NCBI RefSeq assembly: GCF_010365055.1
Contig: NZ_JAAFHA010000023.1
Coordinates: 1 to 44,590, forward strand
DNA from: Rhodoferax sp.
GTDB taxonomy: Bacteria > Pseudomonadota > Gammaproteobacteria > Burkholderiales > Burkholderiaceae_C
Direction: 5' to 3'
Length of the DNA stretch: 44,590 bases
Part shown: positions 25,443-36,300 of the stretch, piece after piece
Numbering within the stretch: the stretch's first letter is position 1
Layout: each line of letters begins with the position of its first letter
Program-made: the position numbers and the translations under genes
Notes under the pieces: model-generated
Database searches by the model: none
The model's input: only the letters and a program-made list of their open reading frames with translations
What the model was told of the DNA's origin: nothing

Positions 25443-26236
25443 GCAACACGCCTCCCCCCATCAGCGATCAACCCGTTCTCAAGTTGCTCAACGTCGAGAG
25501 CGCGTACGGCCCGATCAAGGCGATTCGCGGCGTCAGCTTGCAGGTGCGGCGCGGCGAAATAGCCACTGTGCTCGGCTCCAACGGGGCCGGCAAAACCACC
25601 ATCTTGAAGACCATCTCGGGCATCATCGATCCGCGCAAGGGCTCGATTGAGTTCAAGGGCACCAACATCACGGCGCAAGACCCAGCCTACATCGTGCAGC
25701 AAGGCCTGAGTCATGTGCCCGAGGGGCGCGAGGTGTTCCCGTTGCTGAGCGTGCACGACAACCTGCTGATGGGCGCCTACACGCGCAAAGACAGCGATGC
25801 CGTGGCCAAGGACATGGAGGGCGTTTACGGCTACTTCCCGATTTTGCGTGAGCGTGCCAACCAGAATGCCGGCTTGTTGTCAGGCGGGCAGCAGCAGATG
25901 CTGTCGATCTCGCGCGCCCTGATGGCCAACCCCGACCTGATCTTGCTGGACGAACCCAGTCTGGGCCTCTCGCCCAAGCTCACCAAAGAGATTTTTGAGA
26001 TTGTGGTTCGCATCAACCGTGAACGCGGCACGACCATTTTGCTGGTCGAGCAGAACGCCAACATGGCGCTCAACGCGTCCGACTATGGCTATGTGCTTGA
26101 AAACGGCCGCATCGTGATGGAAGACACCTGCGCGCGCCTGCGCGAGAAGGACGACATCAAGGAGTTCTACCTCGGGCTCAAGGAAGACGGCGTGCGCGGT
26201 GAGCGGCGCTGGAAAAAGAAGAAAACATGGAGGTAA
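25439..26236 (+). CDS. livF: Branched-chain amino-acid-type ABC transporter ATP-binding protein LivF
   Basis: This 265-residue ATPase has Walker A VLGSNGAGKTTILKTISG (about residues 44-61), signature LLSGGQQQMLSISRAL, Walker B LILLDEPSLGLSP and H-loop LVEQNAN. It ends with an unusually basic tail, RGERRWKKKKTWR. The GGAGG over its own stop codon is the ribosome-binding site of a 30-codon leader ORF that follows. It is the last of the four coupled transporter genes. Confidence 0.94.
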   Translation: MSNTPPPISDQPVLKLLNVESAYGPIKAIRGVSLQVRRGEIATVLGSNGAGKTTILKTISGIIDPRKGSIEFKGTNITAQDPAYIVQQGLSHVPEGREVFPLLSVHDNLLMGAYTRKDSDAVAKDMEGVYGYFPILRERANQNAGLLSGGQQQMLSISRALMANPDLILLDEPSLGLSPKLTKEIFEIVVRINRERGTTILLVEQNANMALNASDYGYVLENGRIVMEDTCARLREKDDIKEFYLGLKEDGVRGERRWKKKKTWR

Positions 26237-26238
26237 GT

Positions 26239-26331
26239 ATGAACGCGACGCAGAGCCGCCTCAAGCAAGTGAAGGCCCCCTCGGGGGGCAGCGCCGTCAA
26301 CGCAGTGACAAGCGTGGGGGCGATGACGTGA
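26239..26331 (+). CDS. 30-codon leader ORF within a dispersed repeat, overlapping the acyl-CoA synthetase start
   Basis: An ATG at 26239 follows a GGAGG site with 5-base spacing and opens a 30-codon frame (begins MNATQSRLKQVKAPSGGSAV) ending TGA at 26329-26331. The last bases, GTGA, also contain the GTG start of the synthetase. Most of the frame is the repeat element itself, so the peptide is not likely to matter. Its translation would deliver ribosomes to the synthetase start, whose own ribosome-binding site is weak. The protein itself is doubtful; the frame and site are directly visible. Confidence 0.35.
   Translation: MNATQSRLKQVKAPSGGSAVNAVTSVGAMT
26258..26322 (+). repeat. Comamonadaceae-type intergenic repeat (GCCCCC-TC-GGGGGGC hairpin element)
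   Basis: A segment beginning CCGCCTCAAGCAAGTGAAGG and containing the hairpin GCCCCC/GGGGGGC ends with AAGCGTGGGGGC. From general knowledge this kind of element is scattered between genes in Comamonadaceae genomes. This is the only copy in the window. It has no sequence similarity to the 45-bp repeat family. Confidence 0.6.
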
Positions 26332-28184
26332 CTCAACTCTGGGATTTAAGCGACATACAGCCCAACCGCGAGATCGTGATGCCGGGCGAGACCATTCCGG
26401 CGATGTTCTGGCATGCAGTGAAGCAGCGCGGCCCCAATGTCTGGCTGCGCCAGAAGCACTTGGGCCTGTGGCGCGCACAGACCTGGGACCAGACGGCGAC
26501 GGCCGTGAGCGAGATCGCAGGGGGCCTGATTAGCCTGGGTTTTGCTAAGGGTGAGTGCGCCTCAATCCTGTCCAACACCGTGGTCGAGTGGGTCTGGGCC
26601 GACCTCGCGGTGCTGTCTTGCGGCGGCGTCTCCAACGGCATCTACCCGACCGATGCGACGTCGCAGGTGCAGTACCTGTGCGAGGACTCGCGCACCACAT
26701 TCCTGTTTGTGGAGGACGACGAGCAGCTGGACAAAGCACTGGAGGTGCGCGACCAGTTGCCCGGTCTGCGCAAAATTGTGGTGTTTGACATGGAGGGGCT
26801 GCACGGCCTGGAAGATGCCAACATCCTCAGTCTGGATGCACTGCGCGCGCTGGGACGCACGTATCTGACGCAGCACCCGAATGAACTACAGCAGCGCGTT
26901 GACGCCTGCCGACCCGAAGACCTGGCCATTCTGGTTTACACCTCCGGCACCACCGGCAAACCCAAGGGCGCCATGCACCTGCACGCCGGGCTGGTCTACA
27001 CCGTGCGCGGCTTCAACACCCTGATCGCACAGACCGAGCAAGACGAGCGCATGTGCTTTCTGCCGCTGTGCCACATCGCCGAGCGCATGGGCGGCGAGTA
27101 CTTTGGCCTGTACACCGGCACCAAGCTCAACTTTGTGGAAAACCCGGAAACCATCCCCGAAAACGTGCGCGAAATCGCGCCCACGGTGTTTACCGGTGTG
27201 CCACGCGTGTGGGAGAAGTTCTACTCGGGTGTCATGATCTCCCTCAAAGAGGCAGGTAAGGTGCAGCAGGCCGCCTACGCCTGGGGCATCGGTGTCGGCA
27301 CCGAGATTGCCAATCGGGTGCTGGCGGGGCAAGCCGTGAGCAGCTGGCTCAAGTTCAAATTCCAGGTGGCCCAGTGGCTGGCCTTGAACAACGTGCGCAA
27401 GCTCATCGGCATTCACCGTGCCCGCTTTCTGGTCACCGGGGCGGCGCCGATCTCGCCGGACTTGGTGCGCTGGTACCTGGCCCTGGGCGTGCCCATGCTC
27501 GAAGTTTGGGGCATGACGGAGACCTGCGGCGCCTCCACTGGCGTGCCGGCAGAGCGCATGCGCCCGGGCTCGATCGGGCCGGCTGCAGCCTTCAACGAGG
27601 TGCGACTCGACCCGGCCACCGGTGAAATCCTGGTGCGCGGAAAAAACGTGTTTGCCGGCTACCTGAACCTGCCGGAAAAGACGGCGGAGACCATCGACAA
27701 GGATGGCTGGCTGCACACAGGCGATGTAGGCGTGATGGACGCCGACGGGTACTTCCGCATCACCGACCGCATGAAGGACATCATCATCACGGCCGGTGGC
27801 AAGAATGTGACGCCGAGCGAACTGGAGAACGACCTGAAGTTCTCGCCCTACATCACCGATGCGGTGGTGATCGGCGACAAGCGGCCTTACCTGACAGCCA
27901 TCATCATGATCGACCAGGAAAACGTGGAGAAATTTGCCCAGGACCAGGACGTGCCCTTCAGCAACTACGCGTCGCTGACCCGCTCACCTGAGGTACAGGC
28001 GCTGATTCAGGCTGATATCGACCGGGTCAACCTGAAGTTTGCCCGCGTTGAACAGATCAAGAAATTCTTCCTGCTGGAAAACCAGTTGACGGCAGAAGAC
28101 GAAGAGCTGACCCCCACCATGAAGCTCAAGCGCAAGCTGGTGGAGCAGAAATACGCGGCCCAGATTGACGCCATGTACCGTTGA
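26328..28184 (+). CDS. Long-chain-type acyl-CoA synthetase (AMP-forming)
   Basis: This 618-residue ANL-family ligase activates a carboxylic acid through an acyl-AMP to the CoA thioester. The nucleotide-binding loop is YTSGTTGKPKGAM (about residues 205-217). VWGMTETCGAS, LHTGDVGVMDADG and ITDRMKDIIITAGGKNVTPS follow in the expected order. The size and the split of the N-domain resemble FadD15-like long-chain enzymes. The start is taken as the GTG at 26328, because MTQLWDLSDIQ is followed immediately by family-like sequence. Upstream codons are repeat DNA. Its place between livF and the substrate-binding protein suggests that the imported acid is activated here; this is an inference. Confidence 0.9.
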   Translation: MTQLWDLSDIQPNREIVMPGETIPAMFWHAVKQRGPNVWLRQKHLGLWRAQTWDQTATAVSEIAGGLISLGFAKGECASILSNTVVEWVWADLAVLSCGGVSNGIYPTDATSQVQYLCEDSRTTFLFVEDDEQLDKALEVRDQLPGLRKIVVFDMEGLHGLEDANILSLDALRALGRTYLTQHPNELQQRVDACRPEDLAILVYTSGTTGKPKGAMHLHAGLVYTVRGFNTLIAQTEQDERMCFLPLCHIAERMGGEYFGLYTGTKLNFVENPETIPENVREIAPTVFTGVPRVWEKFYSGVMISLKEAGKVQQAAYAWGIGVGTEIANRVLAGQAVSSWLKFKFQVAQWLALNNVRKLIGIHRARFLVTGAAPISPDLVRWYLALGVPMLEVWGMTETCGASTGVPAERMRPGSIGPAAAFNEVRLDPATGEILVRGKNVFAGYLNLPEKTAETIDKDGWLHTGDVGVMDADGYFRITDRMKDIIITAGGKNVTPSELENDLKFSPYITDAVVIGDKRPYLTAIIMIDQENVEKFAQDQDVPFSNYASLTRSPEVQALIQADIDRVNLKFARVEQIKKFFLLENQLTAEDEELTPTMKLKRKLVEQKYAAQIDAMYR

Positions 28185-28217
28185 GCGCCAACATGGGCAT
28201 TGCGGGTTTACGACAAC

Positions 28218-28245
28218 TTGACATTTATCGGGCGGCGTCAAGAAT
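28218..28245 (+). promoter_or_regulatory. Possible sigma-70-like promoter for the substrate-binding protein
   Basis: TTGACA (28218-28223) is followed after 16 bases by AAGAAT (28240-28245), a weak -10. It is about 60 bases before the substrate-binding protein start. It could let that abundant periplasmic protein be made in excess over the transporter. Confidence 0.35.
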
Positions 28246-28303
28246 GCAACAGGTTCAGTTCGTATTCTTGCCCATTTTTTCTTTAACCAAACGGAGACAA
28301 CCC

Positions 28304-29482
28304 ATGAAATTCAAAGCAACGGGCGTACTGGCGACACTGGCCCTGGCCAGCACCCTGGCTACGGCCCAGCAGGGCGTCAGCCCGACCGAGATCACGCTCG
28401 GCACGATTCTCGACTTGTCGGGCCCGCTCGCCGGCTTTGGCAAGCAGGCGCGCCTGGGCATGCTGCTGGCAGTCGATGAAATCAACGAACAGGGCGGCGT
28501 GAATGGCCGCAAGCTCAAGCTGCTGGTCGAAGATGATGGCTATGACCCCAAGAAGGCCGTGCTGGCAGCGCAGAAACTGGTCAACCAGAACAAGATTTTC
28601 ATGATGATGGGTCACATTGGCACTGCGCAGAACATGGCCGCGATGCCGGTCCAGTTCGAGAAAAACGTCATCAACTTCTTCCCGATCACCGCCGCACGCG
28701 AAATGTACGAGCCCTTCCACAAACTCAAGTACTCGTTTGCCGCCACCTACTTTGACCAGATGCGTCGCGCTGTGCCGCAAATGGTGAAAGACAAGGGAGC
28801 CAAAAAAGTCTGCACCATTTACCAGGATGATGACTTCGGCCTGGAAGTGATGCGCGGCGGCGAAGCCGGCCTGAAAACCATCGGCATGGAATACGCCGAG
28901 AAGACATCGTTCAAGCGGGGGGCGACCGATTTTTCCTCCCAAGTGGCGAAGATGAAAGCGGCCGGCTGCGAGATGGTGGTGCTGGGTACCATCATTCGCG
29001 AGACCATCGGCACCATCGGCGAATCCCGCAAAACCGGCTTCAACCCGACCTTTTTGGGTTCCAGTGCCGCCTACACCGACCTGATCCACAAACTCGGCGG
29101 CAAAGCGATGGACGGGCTGTATGCCATGATGACCGTGCAAAACCCCTACACCGATGAGGCGTCACAACCGATCCGGTTCTGGGCCAACAAGTACAAGACC
29201 AAATTCAATGAAGACCCGGCCGTGTTCTCGGTCTATGGCTACATCATCATCAACACGTTCGCCAATGCAGCCACCAAAGCGGGCAAGAACCTGACCACCG
29301 ACAGTTTCATCAAGGTGATGGACACGCTGACAATCCCCACTGATATCTTTGGCAGCGCGCCGGCCACCTTCTCACCCACCAAGCGCCTGGGCAGCGACGC
29401 CTCACGCCTGTCGCAGATCCAGGACGGCAAGTGGAAGGTGGTGGGGCCCTACATGACGGATGCCGCGCCCGCCAAGAAATAG
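28304..29482 (+). CDS. Periplasmic substrate-binding protein of the HAAT transporter
   Basis: This 392-residue protein starts with a signal peptide (MKFKATGVLATLALASTLAT, with cleavage probably after TAQ) and has no lipobox cysteine. ITLGTILDLSGPLAGFG, then LAVDEINEQGGVNGRKLKLL (residues about 30-75) is the hallmark of periplasmic-binding proteins of the LivJ type. It should catch the ligand in the periplasm and deliver it to LivHM. The start at 28304 has ACGGAGA upstream; the longer frame is rejected. A rho-independent terminator follows 18 bases after its stop. Confidence 0.93.
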   Translation: MKFKATGVLATLALASTLATAQQGVSPTEITLGTILDLSGPLAGFGKQARLGMLLAVDEINEQGGVNGRKLKLLVEDDGYDPKKAVLAAQKLVNQNKIFMMMGHIGTAQNMAAMPVQFEKNVINFFPITAAREMYEPFHKLKYSFAATYFDQMRRAVPQMVKDKGAKKVCTIYQDDDFGLEVMRGGEAGLKTIGMEYAEKTSFKRGATDFSSQVAKMKAAGCEMVVLGTIIRETIGTIGESRKTGFNPTFLGSSAAYTDLIHKLGGKAMDGLYAMMTVQNPYTDEASQPIRFWANKYKTKFNEDPAVFSVYGYIIINTFANAATKAGKNLTTDSFIKVMDTLTIPTDIFGSAPATFSPTKRLGSDASRLSQIQDGKWKVVGPYMTDAAPAKK

Positions 29483-29499
29483 AAACTTCCCCAATTAGA

Positions 29500-29526
29500 C
29501 AAGGCCACCCTCGGGTGGCCTTTTTC
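29500..29526 (+). terminator. Rho-independent terminator of the liv/acyl-CoA synthetase operon
   Basis: A GC-rich hairpin, AAGGCCACC and GGTGGCCTT with loop CTCG, is followed by a run of T (TTTTT). It is the clearest terminator in the window. Confidence 0.85.
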
Positions 29527-29583
29527 TTGCACCTACTCTTGTGTTTTATCCACTGAGCGTTGCCGGCTCAGCGGGCTACAGAA

Positions 29584-29614
29584 GTCGCACGAACGGCCTA
29601 AACATCAGTGCGAC
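29584..29614 (-). terminator. Weak stem-loop over the end of the TPS operon
   Basis: GTCGCAC and GTGCGAC are perfect 7-base arms with a 17-base loop. They overlap the stop codon of the last operon gene on the minus strand. There is little T-run after it, so termination is a guess. Confidence 0.25.
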
Positions 29615-30321
29615 AAGACCTCCATGTCGGGCTTGTCAACGTTCGCCACCATCGAAAACCTTAGCTGCGCAGACCCACGGGGGCTTACAACAGTCTCGGG
29701 CGTGGCAACAGATGCCAGGCCAGGCTGCCGCGCTTCCAGCGTGTAGGACACACCATTCAGGCGGATCTCAATGCCACCGCCCGCTGCGTCTTTGCCAAAA
29801 AATACCAGCAGCACGCCCGGGGCCAGCACATGACCGCGGGCGACGCTGAAAATCGGCCAGCGGTACCCGACCAGGTCGGCGGCCAGCAGTTGGGCAGCCT
29901 GTGTCAGTTGCGTCTGTTGCGCCTGTGTCGCCATGCCCGTAACCAACCAGTACACATTGACAGCAATGAGTTTTTTGCTCGCCGCACCAAACACATAGCT
30001 GATGGTTGCCGGGCCAGGGCCTGGCGCAAGCTCGGGCGCTACCATGGTGAGCACGCGGGTCTTTTGAACCGGATCAATCTCGTCTTTTAAACTGCCCAGC
30101 GTGTGCGGGTAGTCCTGGGTGATGAGCCCTTTGACCTCGTCAACACTCATTCCAAAATGGGCATTGCCGTAGCCCCTAACCGTGTAAGCGCCGGCGTGCA
30201 GCGAATAGGTTTGCGGTTGCCCTGTCATCGACAGGGCAACCAATTTCTCTTGGGCGAAAACCTGACAAGAGCCCGTTAGCAAGGTACTGGCTAACAAAAA
30301 GTTAAGGATAGGTTGCTTCAT
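29605..30321 (-). CDS. Secreted protein of unknown function, third gene of the TPS operon
   Basis: This 238-residue protein begins with a signal peptide, MKQPILNFLLASTLLTGSCQ, then VFAQ (cleavage after FAQ), so it should reach the periplasm. The rest has no recognised domain. It contains AYTVRGYGNAHFGMSVDEVK (residues about 47-66), reminiscent of small secreted domains that begin GxxFGMS, and several beta-strand-like stretches. Its ATG overlaps the TpsA stop (ATGA), so it is translated with the exoprotein. A helper role in secretion, folding or attachment of TpsA is suggested by position only. Confidence 0.7.
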   Translation of the reverse strand: MKQPILNFLLASTLLTGSCQVFAQEKLVALSMTGQPQTYSLHAGAYTVRGYGNAHFGMSVDEVKGLITQDYPHTLGSLKDEIDPVQKTRVLTMVAPELAPGPGPATISYVFGAASKKLIAVNVYWLVTGMATQAQQTQLTQAAQLLAADLVGYRWPIFSVARGHVLAPGVLLVFFGKDAAGGGIEIRLNGVSYTLEARQPGLASVATPETVVSPRGSAQLRFSMVANVDKPDMEVLSH

Positions 30322-33300
30322 CGGTTTGCAAGGGTCGTGGAGTTACCGTTGACGACAAATTTGAGGCCGAGCGACTCTGCTGTTTGCAGGATACCGCCCT
30401 CCATATCGCGAACTTGTCGATTGAAATCATTGGCGTGAGCGTATCTGATAGCCGCAGCCGGGTCGGTCTTGAGCAGTTGAAGCATCGTTGCCTGTGCGTT
30501 TTGTTGGTAAGCGATTAAATTTGGGTACCCCTGCAACAACGCTTCGAAATTTTGAAGGTCCCATTCCATCCCCCAAATTGCATTCTTGTCATACTTTTTC
30601 CAATCAGAGTTCTGTTGCATAAACGCCAGTCGACGCAGCGGGTCGCCCTTCAGACTTTCGGCCGTTCTAAATGCGTCGCCAACCGGGTCTGGCTTACTTG
30701 ACCCACCAAAAAGATCGGTGAGCGGTTTAAATGCATCTTCAAGGTCACCAACGATATCGCCGAGGTCGACCTTGAAATCCAGTTTCAGGTTAAACCCACC
30801 GATGCCAAGTTTGGCACCCAGGTTCATGGACACCGAAAGTGCACCATCAGAATACCCCGCACTGGCACCGCCCGAACCGCCCACTGAGCCAGGCGATACC
30901 AATGTGGCTGTTGCGTCCGCACTTCCAACGCTGCCGGACACCCCAAATTGACCGGTCGCAGACGCGCCAACGCCAGCAGAAAGATCCCCACCGGTCGAAA
31001 TTTTCCCATCTTTAACAGTGGCGGCACCTTCGCCTTTGGCGCCTGCGTTTACTTCGAGTGTGCCTTTGCCTTCAACATCGCCCACGGGGCCAGCCGATCC
31101 GCCACCGCCGCCCTCCACATTGGCACTCGCCGAGGTTTCGGCGCTAACTTTCGCGCCATCCTTGCCCACCGACACATCGGCACTTGCGCCTGCCTTGCCG
31201 CCGACCGAGACAGAGCCAGCACCGAAGTCTGCAGTCAACTTCGTCTCGGCATTGGCATCAGCCTGTGCGCTGGCTCCCGTCGCACTGGCGCCCGCCGACG
31301 CGCCGGCAGACGCTTTGGATTCTTCACTCAGTGTGGCGGCGCCAAGCGTCGTACTTGTACCGGTCTGCGTTCCCGTCCTGGTACCGACTTCGACTGACGG
31401 TAGCGACGGCCTTGTGGCGCGAGGGGGTGGCACGGGCGGGTCGTAGTGCGGCACGGTGGGCACGGACATCGTGGCGGTATCGCGCATGCCAAACCGGGTA
31501 TCAGCAAAAACGTCAAGGGTTCCAACGTCATTTTTCCCGTAGGGACCGCCAGCGTATTGGTAAGAGGAGATACGGTAATTGGCCGCATCTTTGCCAGACA
31601 GTTTTGTGACACTGAAGCTGTAGCGCCCCTCAGTCAGGTCGGACAGGTTGAACACGTCGTTACCGTTTGGGTCACTGACGTCAACGATGGGCTGTACATC
31701 GTCTCCATTGATCGGCGTGCCTTTCGGCCCCCGCAACGTGGGGATGCCCGGCTTGCCAATGAACCCCGGCCCTGGCAGGTAGATGGCACTGCTTGTCGTA
31801 TAGGTGAGCCACATCGGAACAACCTCCAGCTCACCGGTCTGACTTCGTGCTTGATCTATCTGGTAGTTCTTTGCGTAGGCGCCGGTCAATCCTGACACCT
31901 CCATACGATACTTGCCGAGCGGCGTTGTGGCAGTCATGGCGCTACTCACGCCATTGGCATCAATCACGCCTATCGTGCCCTTCACGCCCGGCTCAACGTT
32001 CCACGTCGAACCGACGAATTTATTATCGTCGAGCACCCCGTTCAGCGTGACCAAGCGGTAGTTGAGAGGATCAGGTTCCCAAAGATCAAAACATAGCCCG
32101 GAACACACGGCATAGTTGCCATATTGCGCATTTCTATCCCTCACAGAATAGGTGATGACCTTGGGCAGAACGTTCAGAACGAGTGGGGTCTTCATGGGCG
32201 GCAGCACGTAGTTGCTACTCTGCGCGCCTGCAAGACCACCGGTTGTCACCGGCATTGTGTACGCGCCAGCATTCAGTCTTTTATTGTCCGGCTGATCGGT
32301 GAATGAGTAAGTCTTTTGATCGGCCCAGAAGGTTTTGTCGGGGGTCAAGGCCCGGTCCGTCAGCGATCCGATCGTTGCGGTCTTGATATTCACATCGTCC
32401 CACGGGAACATGCCCGACAGCGTTCCCACATTAATGGGCGTGGTGGCACCGTAAGTAATCGTCGATGCCGCTGCCGGTTGCCAGGTCAATTCACGTGGAA
32501 GGACTGTCACCAATTGCGTGCTCGGCATATCGTAGTTGTGAGTGGGCCCATATCTGGCGCTGAGGTCTAACTGATACATGCCGGCGTTGAGATATCCATT
32601 AACCAAGGTGGGCACACCATAGATGCGGCTAAAACTGGTCGTGTAACCCAGTCGGTCCCCGCCGACGCCCTGCACCTCCAGAGAGTCCCAGTAAACCTTA
32701 TCGCCGTACGTAACCTTCCTGTCAGCTAAACCGGTCAAGTTAAACTTGGCCACATCAATGCGGCCGAACGTCTTGGGCACTAATATATAGTTGCGCGACG
32801 AGGACCCCGACAGGTCGGCCCAGATGTCGTAGGAGCCAGCTTCTAACCGTGCACCGTTAATGTCCAGCCGAGGCGCATCGCTACCGTATACCCACGATTG
32901 CGCTTTAGGCGTGACTTGAACATTGTCACCAGCCAATACGCCCGTGAGGGCCATATCCTTTGTTATGTAATCACCGTAGGTAATGGAGAAGATTTCAGTA
33001 TCGGCAACCACTGTCAGCGGCTTGGGCTTGATTTTCAACGATCCAAAAATATTAGGGTAATTCGGATAGTTGTATCTGGTGAACTGACTCTGCGCCCCAA
33101 CGATCCAGTAATTTCCTGCATCCGCCCCTGTATTTCCGGCTAATCCAACGTAGTAGCGATCCGCTGGTGTCCGGGGATCCAAAACGAAGTTTGCATTGCC
33201 ATCAATTGATATCTTGGTGCCCAACGAGTCGCCGGGTAATACGCCTGACAGCACGGGGATGGGCATCCCGGCCTGCTCGCCATAGGTGCTAGACGCATCA

Positions 33301-36300
33301 GAAAACTGGGCTGTGACTCTCTTGGGGCTTACTATAAGTGTCGTCTCAGTTTTTCCTGGAATAACGTAGTTACCAGCATCCACGCCAGTGAGCCCGCCTT
33401 TCATGACAACCCGGTATTCCCCCGCAGCTTGTCGCTCTGCCAGCCGCGCGACATTGCCTTGAGGCGTGACATATTCGGCTGTCGCGGTTACCTGGTCTAC
33501 ATTTCTTAGGGGAAAACTGAAGAAGATGTCAAACGTGTCGCCCAGATTCAAGTTGACAGCCGGTACTGCACCGGCTGTTGATCCGTACTCAACCTCATTG
33601 TGGCTGTAAATAGCTTGGCTGTTACCAACGGGCGAGACCTGCAAAGGCCTGGGCAAGATGGTCAGTGTCTTGTCGGTATTGCCGGTTGCGGCCAGAACAT
33701 AGTTCGGCGACGACAGCGCACCGCCAGTCCAGCGATAAGTCCCGACCGTATATGCGCCCGATGTTGAGACCGGCAGCGTCGGCGAGTTCACCTGAAGGCT
33801 GACATCGTCGCCAGCCAAAACGCCAGACAAGGTGCTGACAACACCTGAAGTGACAACGCAGCCCGCCGCCCTGCATAGTTGAGTGCCAGGTGTTTCGAAG
33901 CCTGTATAAAAATCGGCGATACGGTGAACCTCGCCGTAAGTCACGGTATCCGCGAGGAGTTGATCCCACCAGTGGATTTTCAGCTCGTACGTCAGCGGCT
34001 TGGGTGCAATGTCCAGCGTCCCGCTGGTTGAGCCAGTTGCCGCGATGGTGTAGTTACCCGCTTGTGCACCCGACAGGCTGGGTGTAATCAACGCATAGCT
34101 GCCTGCGGCTTGCCGCTCAATCGGCAGCAAGCCGGTAGCGAGTGTGGTCGCGCCCGGCAGCACTGTATCGCCAGCCAACACGCCGCTTAAAGTACCCGCT
34201 TCGAGCACGGCGGCGCTGCCGTAAGTCGAACCGGCATTGACTGTGTTGAACGTAATGGGTTTGGGCGCGATCGTCAGCACACCATTGGTATTGCCGGTGC
34301 TGGCCACCACGTAGTTGGGGTTGCCGCCAGTCAGTGCCGTGACCTGTGCGGTATAGCTGCCAACCTGGCTGCGCTCTGTCAGCACAACAGGGGCTGAGGC
34401 CACTTGGTAGCCTACGGTTGCAGTGCCCACGCTGTCACCCGGCAGCACATTGCTGAGCACGACAGCACCGTCTTGTGCCAGCGTTCCGTAGACGGAATGG
34501 GTCGGCGCGACGGTGTAGGTGAGTGGGCGCGGCCCGATGTTGACCGCCCCCATCGTGTTGCCCATGGTTGCAAGCGCATAGTTGTTCGCCAGTGGCCCGG
34601 TTAGCGACGTGACACCAACGCCGTAAGTGCCCACTGTGGGTCGTGCAAGGGCAGCGCCGTTTCCGTCGAATGCGCTGATGCTGCTGGCGACACTGTCACC
34701 GGGCACCAGGCCGCTGAGCGTTGTTGCATTGGTCAGTGCATTGCCATAGGTTCCTGTGTTGCTGGCGACTGCCCAGGTCAAGGTCTTGGGTGCAATCGTG
34801 AGTGCGCCAGTCGTATTGCCACTGCTGGCCAACATGTAATTGTTGGCAACACCATTACCCGTCAATCCATGGATGCCCAAGGTGTAATAGCCGGCCGCCG
34901 TGCTTGCGTTGAGTGCCGCAGCGCCGTTGCCAATGGCGACGACCGGCCCCGCGGCAACCACATCGCCGCTGACAATGCCAGACAGGTTGGCAGTGGGTAG
35001 AACAGCATTCGTGCCATACGTGCTGCTTGCTGAAGCCAGTGAAAATGTGACAGGCTTGGGTGTGATGGCAACCTGGCTTGGCGTGTTACCAGACGCGGCC
35101 AAGGTGTAATTCGCGGTACTGGCACCCGTCAGTGCAACCAAATCGACACCGTAGTTGCCCACTGGAAAGGCACCGCTTTCACCCGCCAGATTGAAAGAGA
35201 GTGGGTAGGTAATTCGTTGGACCGCGCCAACACTGTCAGTGCCAACAATGCCATTCAGCGTGGGCGAAGGCAAGCTTAACTGCCCGTACACCTGCGAGGA
35301 GTTGCTGCCGCTATAGGTCAGTGTCTTTTTGGCGATTGACAGTGACCCATAGTTGTTGCCACCCGCCAGCACATAGTTGCTGCTGCTCGCGCCGCCCAGG
35401 CCGGTCACCACCGCCGAATAATTGCCTGCAGGTGTCGTCGGGGTGAGCGTGACCGGCGCGCCAGACAAAGACGCGCCAAAAGTTCCTGTGACCGTATCTC
35501 CCATGAGAATTCCGGTGAGCGTGGGGGCCTCCAGCGTGGTCTGCGTACCGTAGGTGCTCATGACCGGAGAAGCGTTGTAGGTGACCGCAACCGACTTGGG
35601 GTCAACCACATACTGGCCCGAAGTATTGCCGGTTGCCGCAACCGCATAATTGCCCGCCTTACTTCCGGTGAGACCGGCCACGTCGGACGCATAGGTACCC
35701 GCTGGCAGCCTGTCTGTCAAGCTGACCGCTTGACCGGCAGCGTTAAGTGCAACCACGGGTACCACATCGTCACCCGCAACAATGCCGCTCAGGCTGGCTG
35801 AAGGCATGATGCCGAGCGAGCCGTAGGTTTGACCGCCACTGCCGGCGACATAGCTAAGCGCCTTCGGCGTAATGGCCAGTGTGCTGCCTGTCACACCACT
35901 CAGGTCCAGGGAGTAGTTACTGGCCTTGGTACCAAAGAGACCCGTCAAGCTGAAGTTAGATAGTCCTGCAGCAACGGTTTCAGCAAAACCAAAACCCACG
36001 CCGTTATTGGCCATGTTGACACCAACCGTGCCGTTGAGCATCGCTACCGGGTTGATGACATCGCCATTCACTACACCGGTAAGGCTGGTAACTGCGGCAG
36101 GTGAACCGTAGATGTAGGCGCCTGCTGACACGGTCGGTGTCACGGTACGCGGAGTGATAGTCAGTGCCAGGGTGGCCGGCGCCAGGTCAATGAAATAGCC
36201 ACTGGTGAGTCCACTCGCGAAAGCCAGACTATTGGTCGCTGACAAGGTGAGGTTATTGCTACCCGCCGAAGCAAGTACCCCTGGTCCAGCGACAGCAAGC

